A stretch of 32,156 nt of DNA from positions 1-32,156 of the forward strand of contig JACPGF010000235.1 in NCBI GenBank assembly GCA_016182615.1. The letters run 5' to 3'. Below are positions 9,381 through 17,157 of the stretch, in pieces (positions within the stretch are counted from its first letter, which is position 1; the number at the start of each line of letters is the position of its first letter). This stretch comes from Ignavibacteriales bacterium. Its GTDB lineage: Bacteria > Bacteroidota > Ignavibacteria > Ignavibacteriales > Ignavibacteriaceae. A model generated the notes under the pieces. That model saw only the letters and a list, made by a program, of their open reading frames with translations. It searched no databases and was not told where the DNA came from. The position numbers and the translations under genes were made by a program.

Positions 9381-9401
9381 ACACGCTGCCTGTCAGCATG
9401 T
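9381..9401. promoter_or_regulatory. Candidate upstream activator site (dyad)
   Basis: An imperfect 21-bp dyad ACACGCTG-N5-CAGCATGT (one mismatch pair) is centred about 88 bp upstream of the -24 element, a usual distance for enhancer sites of NtrC-family proteins. It was found by eye and has not been tested for chance occurrence. Confidence 0.35.
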
Positions 9402-9434
9402 AGATGGGAAGAATAATTGAATTAGTGAGACGGG

Positions 9435-9453
9435 AATTTCACACTATGAAATT
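9435..9453. promoter_or_regulatory. Perfect 19-bp dyad between the regulator gene and the sigma-54 promoter
   Basis: AATTTCA-N5-TGAAATT is a perfect 7-bp inverted repeat, 15 bp past the regulator's stop codon. Its centre is 53 bp (about five helical turns) from the other dyad, but the half-site sequences differ. It could be an activator site or a weak stem without a T-tract. Confidence 0.3.
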
Positions 9454-9467
9454 ATAGTCACTCTATT

Positions 9468-10880
9468 TCATTCTGTATGACGCCAGGTGTCCGGATCAAT
9501 ATTGTGTAAATTAATAAGCCGGTGCACATTTCTGCGTGTCATGCCAGCATCTTCGGCAACCCGGGTTATATTGCCATGATATTTTTCAAGCAGTCTTAAT
9601 AAGGTCTTTTTTTCAATATCCGAAGTGACCTGCTGCTTAACCTGCTGCAAGGAAACGTGCTCAGAGTGATTTGCAGTTACGGATTTACATTCTTCTAATA
9701 AATATACCGGCAGGTCTTCGCAGGTAATCATGTCGCTCTTTGTTAAAACTACAGCTCGCTCAATAATGTTTTCCAATTGCCGTACATTGCCTGGCCATCT
9801 GAATTTACGGAATAGAGCAATAACTTCCGGTGCAAAGCCCTTAATATTTTTCAAGGAAGACTTGAGTGAACGGTCAAGAAAAAAATCAGATAACAAAAGA
9901 ATATCATCTTCACGTTCCCGTAATGGTGGTAAGTGAAGATTGATGACGTTAATGCGGTAGTAAAAATCATTCCTCATTTTCCCGGATTCTAAAAACTCAC
10001 TTACATTTCTGTTTGTTGCAGACAGAATTCTTACATACAAATCAATATTTCCGTTACTTCCCAGTCTTCTAAGGCATTTGTCTTGTATAACCCTGAGCAT
10101 CTTAACCTGCATTGCAAGTGGCAATTCGCACACTTCATCCAGGAAAAAGACACCGCCGTTTGCATACTCGAGCAGCCCTATCTTTTTCCGGCTCGCACCG
10201 GTAAAGGCACCTTTTTCATGCCCGAAAATTTCAGATTCAAAAAGTGCTTCAGGCAAGGCACCGCAATTAACCGGTACAAAAGGTTTGTTTTTCCTGTTGC
10301 TTAATGTGTGAATGTAGCGTGCTATAAGTTCTTTGCCAGTACCGCTTTCACCGGTGATTAAAACATTTACATCAGAGCCTGCAACTTGCTGCGCCATTTC
10401 AAAAATTTTTTCGATTGGTTTACTTTTGCCAACAATATTTTCGGCACCGTATCTATTCGGGCTTTCATTCATTAAAGCTGCGCGCTCTTTGTACAGTTTG
10501 CGTTGGGCTATACTTCTGGTCAATACATTCTTCAGAAGATCGGTATTGATAGGTTTTTCAATAAAGTCATAGGCCCCGTTTTTCATTGCCTCAACCGCAC
10601 GTTCGATAGTTCCGTACGCGGTGAATATGACAACCGGAGTGTCGGGAGCAATTTTTCTGGCTTTTTCAAGAAATTGTATGCCGTTCAGTGCGGGCATCTG
10701 CAAATCGCAAAAGATAATATCGAATTCTGATCCTAGGAGCATTTCAAGCGCCAAAGTTGCATTCCCGGCTGCGAATGCGCGGTACCCCAACGCTTCCAGA
10801 ATGGCAGCCAGGCCAGAGAGCATATCAGGTTCGTCATCAATAATTAATATTCTTGCTGAGCTAAACATCGTGTACCTCAT
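9468..10880 (-). CDS. NtrC-family sigma-54-dependent response regulator
   Basis: A transcription activator with three domains. The receiver (about 10-125) has an acidic pocket Asp15/Asp16, phospho-acceptor Asp59 and Lys109. The AAA+ domain (about 148-375) has Walker A GESGTGKE (177-184), the sigma-54 contact loop GAFTGA (224-229), a Walker B-type FFLDEV (245-250) and the sensor RWPGNVRQLEN region (361-371). The C-terminal Fis-type helix-turn-helix (about 422-460) contains NITRVAEDAGMTRRNVHRL. It begins 5 bp after the kinase stop codon, so the two form a pair. An in-frame ATG at 10868 has a better spaced AGG upstream than the first ATG at 10880; either is possible. Its likely target is the sigma-54 promoter just downstream. 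Confidence 0.93.
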   Translation of the reverse strand: MRYTMFSSARILIIDDEPDMLSGLAAILEALGYRAFAAGNATLALEMLLGSEFDIIFCDLQMPALNGIQFLEKARKIAPDTPVVIFTAYGTIERAVEAMKNGAYDFIEKPINTDLLKNVLTRSIAQRKLYKERAALMNESPNRYGAENIVGKSKPIEKIFEMAQQVAGSDVNVLITGESGTGKELIARYIHTLSNRKNKPFVPVNCGALPEALFESEIFGHEKGAFTGASRKKIGLLEYANGGVFFLDEVCELPLAMQVKMLRVIQDKCLRRLGSNGNIDLYVRILSATNRNVSEFLESGKMRNDFYYRINVINLHLPPLREREDDILLLSDFFLDRSLKSSLKNIKGFAPEVIALFRKFRWPGNVRQLENIIERAVVLTKSDMITCEDLPVYLLEECKSVTANHSEHVSLQQVKQQVTSDIEKKTLLRLLEKYHGNITRVAEDAGMTRRNVHRLINLHNIDPDTWRHTE

Positions 10881-10885
10881 CTTCT

Positions 10886-12637
10886 TTAATGTTGCACCGG
10901 GATAACCAACAAAACAACAGTTCCTTTTCCTTTTTGCGAGCGTATCGTGATGCTTCCGTGGTGCCTGTTAATAATAGCCTTTACGATTGACAGCCCTAAT
11001 CCAGTTCCCTGATGTCCGGGCTTTGTGCTAAAAAACGGAGTGAATATCTTGTCAATATTTTCGTCATCAATTCCGTTTCCTGTATCCTCGATACTAATAT
11101 GGGCATATTCACCTGATTCCGATGCATTCTTTTCTGCACGGATAGTAATAGTTCCATTCGACTCGATGGCATCGATTGAGTTGTTTAGCAGGTTAAGACA
11201 AACCTGCTCAAGTTGATGTATATCACCAAAGATTTTAGGAAGATCCTGTTCGTATTCTTTTTTAATATAAATCGGTTTTAGTTTATGCCTGTGGGAAAGT
11301 AGAAAAATACATTCGTCTAATAAATCCCGCAAATCCACCGGTTCTGGTTTAAAGGCCATTCTTCTTGAATAATTAAGTAATCCATTAGTATACTCGCTTA
11401 TTCGTTTGGTTTGTTTTTTAATTAATTCAAGTGTTTTGGTAATATCTCCCCGCTTATCCCATCCTAACAAAAGTGCATCTATATGAGCCGAGATGATTCC
11501 CGCCGGGGTATTAATTTCATGTGCCACAGTGTCAACCAGTTCACCGATTGATGCCAGCCTTGTGGACTGGTTGAGCTGTTCCCGGTATTCTTGGATCTGC
11601 TCAAGAGACCGTTTCGCCTCTTCTGCCCTGATTACTCTGGCATTAACCCGGTAGAGCAGTACGCCAAAAGCGGTTAACACACCCAGAATAATAAAGCCAA
11701 GCACAAAAAACACTTTGAATTTTTCGCGCAAACCCTCAGTAACTTTTGGCACCGGTGTTGATATTACTATAATCCATTTAACCGATTGTACTAAAAACGG
11801 GTAGTAAATTAAAAGATTAGCAGGTGCATTTTTTATAACCTCAAATTCACCATATTCCGGTTTGGTGGAAGCTATAATCCGTCTATGCGATTCAAATGAA
11901 GAATGGCATTCAAAACATTCATCTCTGGTGTTTTTAGTAGAGTGGAAAATCATTTCCTTATGCATCGGGTGATAAATTAATCGCCCGTCTCCATCAATAA
12001 CCCATGCAAAGTCATCTTTTGTCAGTTTTAGTGGTTTTATAAACTGATCGATTAGTGAACTGAAATTAATCTGATATCCAAGATACCCGATGATTGATTG
12101 TGGGGCTGTTTTATTATCCGTATGTATGGGAACCAGCATCTGGAAAAAAAGATTTTTCCGCTTGTTGGTATCAGCTTCGCCGTTTACAGCCGAAATAATA
12201 AATTCATCTTTGGGGTTTGCATGCTGAATTGCTCCCACGATATCCTGTTCTGCCCAATGGGGGAATTCGTCTCCGACAGCGTTTTTTAGCATTCCTTTTG
12301 GGTTGGTAAAATAAATTGTCTGCACGATAACCGGTACCTGACGGCGCAAATAAAAACTGAGAAAGGAAAGTGTTGAGGGCTGCATTTTTTTTACATCGGG
12401 GTAGGATCGGAGGAATTTAAGGTCATTTACCAGATTTTTAATCACATAATCAATTCCCTGAACGGTAGTTTTAACCATTTCTAATTGCCGCTTCTGATGA
12501 TTGGCCTTTTCAGCATCAAGAGTTTTATTGTAAATGTCAACAACAAGGAATGCCAATACTACTCCCAATAAAATAGTACTGGCAATCAGCCAGTATTTAT
12601 TTGAGGCCAATCTGGAATTTCTGAACTTTTGCAGCAC
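10886..12637 (-). CDS. Sensor histidine kinase with a heme c motif in its periplasmic Cache-type domain
   Basis: A membrane sensor kinase paired with the NtrC-type regulator that follows. Transmembrane helix 1 spans about 16-36 and helix 2 about 307-328. The periplasmic part (40-300) looks like a double Cache domain, including WVIDGDGRLIYHP (212-224) typical of a dCache distal strand. Within it lies CFECH (241-245), a canonical covalent heme c attachment motif, with His residues close by (His223, His226, His232, His251). The cytoplasmic part has the H-box VAHEINTP (phospho-His373), N-box NLLNNSIDA (482-490), DTGNGID (518-524), FFSTK (535-539) and GTGLGLS (544-550). No HAMP or PAS domain is evident. 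I infer a redox, oxygen, NO or electron-acceptor signal; the ligand is unknown. Confidence 0.92.
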   Translation of the reverse strand: MLQKFRNSRLASNKYWLIASTILLGVVLAFLVVDIYNKTLDAEKANHQKRQLEMVKTTVQGIDYVIKNLVNDLKFLRSYPDVKKMQPSTLSFLSFYLRRQVPVIVQTIYFTNPKGMLKNAVGDEFPHWAEQDIVGAIQHANPKDEFIISAVNGEADTNKRKNLFFQMLVPIHTDNKTAPQSIIGYLGYQINFSSLIDQFIKPLKLTKDDFAWVIDGDGRLIYHPMHKEMIFHSTKNTRDECFECHSSFESHRRIIASTKPEYGEFEVIKNAPANLLIYYPFLVQSVKWIIVISTPVPKVTEGLREKFKVFFVLGFIILGVLTAFGVLLYRVNARVIRAEEAKRSLEQIQEYREQLNQSTRLASIGELVDTVAHEINTPAGIISAHIDALLLGWDKRGDITKTLELIKKQTKRISEYTNGLLNYSRRMAFKPEPVDLRDLLDECIFLLSHRHKLKPIYIKKEYEQDLPKIFGDIHQLEQVCLNLLNNSIDAIESNGTITIRAEKNASESGEYAHISIEDTGNGIDDENIDKIFTPFFSTKPGHQGTGLGLSIVKAIINRHHGSITIRSQKGKGTVVLLVIPVQH

Positions 12638-12742
12638 TTAAACTCCGTTTGAAAATAGTATTAAGCAACCTAAAAAGGAATTGAATATAAAAAGAATGTA
12701 ATTGATAGTTTGCCAATTAGCAACAAAAGCTTAAGCCCGAAC

Positions 12743-12781
12743 AAAAAAATCCCCTGCCTGTTTGCACCGGCAGGGGATTAA
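12743..12781 (-). terminator. Intrinsic terminator of the nonaheme cytochrome gene
   Basis: On the minus strand a 9-bp G/C-rich stem TCCCCTGCC/GGCAGGGGA (12750-12758 with 12769-12777), flanked by A/T pairs, is followed by a run of seven T. It lies about 20 bp after the cytochrome stop codon and separates it from the downstream kinase gene, so the kinase needs its own promoter in 12638-12742. Confidence 0.9.
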
Positions 12782-12800
12782 AAATTCAGTTACCTGAAAA

Positions 12801-14924
12801 TTATTTCATCAATAACATCTTTTTAGCTGCATTGAATTTAGGTGATTCTAACTTGTAGATATAAACACCTGAAGCTACTTTAAGGCCGCGTGAGTCGGTT
12901 CCATCCCAGTTAACTGAGTAAGGACCTGCTGCAACGTAATTATTGTAAACTTCTTTTACCAATGAACCTAACGAGTTATAGATACGGATTTTAACTGTAC
13001 CGCTTTGGTTAGCAATAAAGGTAATCTTTGTTGAAGGGTTGAACGGGTTAGGATAGTTCTGGTTCAACGTGAAATCTGCGATTGGCGGAACATCTTTACC
13101 GTTACCAACAACGCCGCCAAGTGCTTCAATTGTTTTAGTTAATACGTCAGCTGCAAACTTCGAATTGTGAATACCATTCGACTGATCTTCTACGATTAAC
13201 TGATGATTCCAGTATGCTTTGCGGTAAAGAATACTATCTGCACCAACGAACTGTTTAACATCAACAACATCTTTCCATCCTTTTGGAGGCAGATGATAAC
13301 GAACTTGTTTTAACAAGCCGGCGATTTCTTTGGACACAGCTTCTTTAACGCCGTTTTTGTCATAATCAGTACTCGCGATAAAATCATCGAAGGAAGCTTT
13401 ATGACCGTGGCATGAAGCGCAGGCAGAATCAACAGCCTGGAAGTTGTTTTCAGGATTGCGAAGTTTGAATGTATGTCCACCGACTTTGTGTTTATTTGCC
13501 GATGATGTATCAGTTGGAGCCATGTGGCAGGTGATACATTGCTTTGCAGCAACCGTAGAATGCATACCTGACTGATAGGTATATCCGGCAGTAAATTCAG
13601 CGGCATTTCTTCCGTATAAAACATCAAGCTGTGAACTGTGGTGAGGACCCCATGTGCTGCTGGTCGGCTTGGTTATACCGTAAACTTCAGCACCGCGGCG
13701 GGCTTTATGACAGTTAGCACAGGTTTTAGCTTCTTCAGAAATATTTGCCGGATATGCAGTTCCATCACCGAGTGTATCTGCACTTGCAGGGGTTCCACGG
13801 AGATTGTACGGGCGTGCATTTCCGTGAGGATCGTGGCATGTGGCACAGTTGATAGTAGTATGGTCAGCAATTGTCGGGGCAACAGGAGTGGTAATGGTTT
13901 TGCCCTTTGAGAAAGCAACAAATCCACGGCCATCGTGGCAGCGCATACAATCTTGCAAGGTAGTCGTAGCCATCGTGCGGGTTGCTGAACCTTCGTAAAC
14001 TGCAACTGCGTGTGTTGAATTCTCATACTGCGAGAATTTATAATGTTTGGTTGGAGCATCGTGGCAAATTGCGCAAGCGCCGTCCTGAGCAGAGATTTGA
14101 ATCTTTGCTTTAGAACCGCTCATTGCATGTTCGCTGCCTGCACCGTGGCAAGATTCGCAGCCGATAGTAGCATGGTTTACCAAACCGGGATATTGATTTT
14201 TCAATGAATCCCATTTAGCAGGAGTGCCGGGACCCCAGAAAGTATAATTCGCAGCTTTGGCGATATCATCAAAACCGTTATTATTAGCGGTAGCATTAGT
14301 ATCGTAACCGGTAGCATGGCAGCTAATGCATCTGTTGGCAAATGTCGGGGCTTCTGACCCGTTCATTTTTCTCATCAGAGCGGTAGCGTGCATCGAGGTG
14401 CTCCAGTTGGTGATATAATCGACACCACCAAAATTATTGCCACCTGCATGGCACATTTTGCAATTCAGTCCTGTACCTGCAACACCCTGGAATCCACCGA
14501 CACCAAGATAGGTTGAGGAATAAACGCTGATTGTTGTATCATCGGTACCACGATAGGTAGTAACTGAAACTTTTACTTGGTATTCGCCGGTCATGTCTGC
14601 AAGGAACTTTGTTCCAAGTGTATTAAAAGCGATTAACGAAGCGGTAGAACCGGATGGTTTTGAAACCAATTCCCAGTTCGCGGAACGCACGACTAAGGAG
14701 TCTGCATTACCTGAGCTCACGGAGTTTCCCGGCATGAAATAAGCATAGGATCCTTTAGGTACTACACGAAGCCCGGAAGCATTCATTGCAGAAGTTGAAA
14801 GACCATATGCAGCCTTTACACCTGGTGATACAGGAGTAATTTGGATATACGCACGTGGATTTTGGGCAAGCAACACGGTTGCACCCATAAAGAAAACAAA
14901 AATACTGAGTAACAGCTTTTTCAT
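12801..14924 (-). CDS. Secreted nonaheme c-type cytochrome with type IX sorting domain
   Basis: A probable cell-surface or extracellular multiheme cytochrome. It has a signal peptide (1-20, ending LLAQ), a PKD/Ig-like beta domain (about 25-140, with WELVSKPSGS and GEYQVKVSVT), nine CXXCH motifs (Cys155, 199, 256, 284, 326, 360, 402, 463, 502) and a helical segment (525-600, YWNHQLIVEDQSNGIHNSKF) like that ending NrfA/c554-type multiheme proteins. The C-terminal sorting domain (618-707) opens with LNQNYPNPFNPSTKI and ends with SGVYIYKL and KKMLLMK. It is monocistronic with its own terminator. It sits immediately upstream of the heme-sensor kinase on the same strand, suggesting a shared role in respiration with an external acceptor; that link is inference. 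No catalytic heme motif such as CXXCK is present. Confidence 0.9.
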   Translation of the reverse strand: MKKLLLSIFVFFMGATVLLAQNPRAYIQITPVSPGVKAAYGLSTSAMNASGLRVVPKGSYAYFMPGNSVSSGNADSLVVRSANWELVSKPSGSTASLIAFNTLGTKFLADMTGEYQVKVSVTTYRGTDDTTISVYSSTYLGVGGFQGVAGTGLNCKMCHAGGNNFGGVDYITNWSTSMHATALMRKMNGSEAPTFANRCISCHATGYDTNATANNNGFDDIAKAANYTFWGPGTPAKWDSLKNQYPGLVNHATIGCESCHGAGSEHAMSGSKAKIQISAQDGACAICHDAPTKHYKFSQYENSTHAVAVYEGSATRTMATTTLQDCMRCHDGRGFVAFSKGKTITTPVAPTIADHTTINCATCHDPHGNARPYNLRGTPASADTLGDGTAYPANISEEAKTCANCHKARRGAEVYGITKPTSSTWGPHHSSQLDVLYGRNAAEFTAGYTYQSGMHSTVAAKQCITCHMAPTDTSSANKHKVGGHTFKLRNPENNFQAVDSACASCHGHKASFDDFIASTDYDKNGVKEAVSKEIAGLLKQVRYHLPPKGWKDVVDVKQFVGADSILYRKAYWNHQLIVEDQSNGIHNSKFAADVLTKTIEALGGVVGNGKDVPPIADFTLNQNYPNPFNPSTKITFIANQSGTVKIRIYNSLGSLVKEVYNNYVAAGPYSVNWDGTDSRGLKVASGVYIYKLESPKFNAAKKMLLMK

Positions 14925-15180
14925 AACTATAATAATTCATTAGTTAAAAAAGTGAATTCGGCTTTATATGACAAAAATCATTCCATTCCTTATATTATGT
15001 ATAACACTTTGATTTTGTTGAAAAATCTCAATGTGTTGAAATAGTACACAAATATTATTGGAAAAATGTTGAAAAATTTATCACCTCTTAGAAGGTTATT
15101 CTTTCAAGTAAAAATTATTTGTTCCTACCAACAAATGCTAAATGGCATGCAATACTCCATTCGGGTTTTATAAGGCAACG

Positions 15181-16397
15181 ATGAACCGCTCTTTCAGTAA
15201 TTACTTATTTCACTATGTTGACGGAACGTTATTTGTTTTTGCGATGAGCCTTGTATCGTTGCAAACGGTCATACCGGTTTTTGTTAAAGAGTTGGGAGGC
15301 GGTATGATCTCGGTCGGGCTTGTTCCTCTTTTGTGTGGTGTTGGTCTTAATTTGCCGCTACTGTTCTTTCAGCCGACAATGGTTTTATAAAAAAAACCAT
15401 GCTGCAGTTTGCTTTTTTGCATAGGCTGCTGTTCTTTATTATAGCGTTGTTTTGCATCTTTCTATTTCCGGGTTTAAGCAGCGGTAAAGCTGCGGTTTTT
15501 CTCATGCTCCTTTTTATTGCCGCGTTTACCGGTAGTTTTGCGATTCCAACGTGGCTCCATTTTTTCGCAAAAACAGTGGATGTCCGTAAAAGAGGGCGGC
15601 TTCTTTCGTTGCGCATGTTCAGTGGCTCCCTCTTGGGGATACTTGCAGGATTTCTCATTAGTAAAGTACTTTCATCTTTTGCTTTCCCGGTTAATTACGG
15701 CATATTGTTTCTAACAACATTTCTCCTGATGCTGCTCTCGTTTCTTTCCTTATCAAGGGTACATGAAGAAAACGAAGTTTTCGAGTTTAAAGCTGAAAAA
15801 CATCCGGTTAAAGCGGGTTGGGAGATGCTGCAAAGCGATAAAAACTTTAGAAGTTATGTTATAACCGATATGCTCGGGCAATGGATATCGACAGCTACCG
15901 CGTTTTTTCCGGTGTACGCGGTTAGCCGGTTTAACGCGGGTGCAGGAGCAATCGGAACGTTTACCTCGCTGCTAATGATTGGAATGCTTGTTGCAAACCC
16001 TGTTCTGGGTTATTTGGCTGATAAAAAAGGGCATAAAATAAATATTCTTATATATCATGTTTTTACCGCGTTGGCTTGCCTCTCAGCCGTTTTCAGTACA
16101 AATTTATACATCTTTGGTGCAGTATTCCTGTTGTCAGCGGTTGCACAAACCGTGCTGGGGATATCAAGGACAGGGATTGCTCTTGAAATGTCTCACGAGA
16201 GTAAGCGGCGCATGTATATTTCGGTTATTGGCACTTTTAGCTCAGTATTTGTTATTTCGGGATTGATTCATGGTGTTTTTATTGAATTGGCAGGATACGA
16301 AACTGTGTTTATTGCAGATGCGGGAATAGCTCTTATTGCGGCTTGGATGGTGCATAAAAAAGTAGTTGAACCGCGGGGACAGCCAATACACGAATAA
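15181..16397 (+). pseudogene. Major facilitator superfamily transporter, frameshifted
   Basis: Two reading frames make one 12-helix MFS transporter of about 405 aa. The first covers the N-terminal helices (SLQTVIPVFVKELGGGMISVGL) and stops at 15390 just after LPLLFF. The second is open before 15399 and continues IKKTMLQFAFLHRLLFF through the remaining helices, including the R-KRGRLLSLR loop motif. The break lies between about 15365 and 15398; an 8-A run at 15389-15396 and short T runs nearby are likely slippage or sequencing-error sites. The start at 15181 has AAGG upstream; an earlier in-frame ATG at 15142 also exists. The substrate cannot be predicted. It may be a true pseudogene or a consensus error. 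Confidence 0.75.
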
Positions 16398-16468
16398 ATC
16401 AAGATTGCATGATGGCAGCTCAAGTTTACTGTAAGTTGTTCTGACAACAATAAGTTAACCCCAACCGC

Positions 16469-16821
16469 GTAACATCTCAATAATTGGAGGATATTAAATG
16501 CTTAATATTGCAACTTCAATGTATAAAATTACCTTTATGTTTGTATGTCGTTCCGCTGGAACTCAGACCCATGTCCTTGTTTGTTGCTATAGCTATTGCG
16601 TCCCCAAAGGGGCTTCGCTGCAAAAACAACAGTGATGGGACTTTATGCTTTATTCGAAAATCTGTTTCCTGAGGCCCGGTAGGGCTGCAATAGCTATAGA
16701 AAAACCAAAGCAAGCGGTGTTTGAGTTCCAGAGGAACGGCATCTTTCCAAATCGATGCTTATTCAATATCAATCATTATACGGGATAAGAATTAAAAATC
16801 CTCCACTTATTGAGAAGTTAC
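16469..16821. mobile_element. Nested palindromic element A (MITE-like)
   Basis: The outer inverted arms are 16469-16492 and 16798-16821 (22 of 24 identical; GTAACATCTCAATAATTGG and its counterpart). Inside are a second pair at 16545-16568 and 16719-16742 (21 of 24; ATGTCGTTCCGCTGGAACTC) and a perfect 13-bp pair CTATAGCTATTGC at 16587-16599 and 16687-16699. No transposase gene is present and the short open frames across it look like chance. Such folded intergenic elements are reported in many Bacteroidota-type genomes; a formal family name cannot be given here. Confidence 0.65.
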
Positions 16822-17117
16822 CCCGTCTCCTGTTAAAGACAATGCCTCCCAAGGGAGGTAAACATGTCAACTTAAGGGAAAAATATTCGTTTTCACGCTA
16901 AAAACAGCCCTCACCCTAACCCTCTCCCCAAAGGAGAGGGAACCGGAAGAGCCGCCTATGACGCGGGGTTTAAGTCTCCTCGCCCTTTGGGAGAGGAGAT
17001 TTAGAGGTGAGGGCTTTCCAGTTAAAGTGAAGTTCTTACAAGTGGAAATCCTTAAGTTGACACGTTTACCTCCCTTGGGAGGCATTGCCTGTTAAAGGGG
17101 ACGGGATTGTAACTTCT
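16813..17117. mobile_element. Nested palindromic element B (MITE-like)
   Basis: Long inverted arms at 16840-16877 and 17050-17087 match at 37 of 38 positions and carry an internal palindrome CCTCCCAAGGGAGG. Similarity continues outward to AGAAGTTAC at 16813-16821 and its complement GTAACTTCT at 17109-17117. An inner pair (about 16907-16942 and 16975-17014) contains the common intergenic motif CCCTCACCCTAACCCTCTCC and an imperfect complement. It shares its left end with element A. No gene lies inside. It separates the convergent MFS and glycosidase-like genes. Confidence 0.65.
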
Positions 17118-17157
17118 AAATATTTATAAAAATATAAAATTTTCAGCTTGGAAAATG

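Noticed and set aside
12638-12742. A sigma-54 promoter for the kinase gene (TTGGCA on the minus strand near 12712)
   Set aside because: No TTGC follows at the required spacing, so only the -24-like half is present.
13638-14059. Overlapping 90-128-codon frames inside the nonaheme cytochrome
   Set aside because: They are out-of-frame or antisense shadows of a gene whose nine CXXCH motifs are all in the assigned frame.
16484-17085. Several open frames of 60-70 codons within the palindromic elements
   Set aside because: They overlap inverted repeats on both strands, have no start signals, and read as low-complexity translations of the hairpins.
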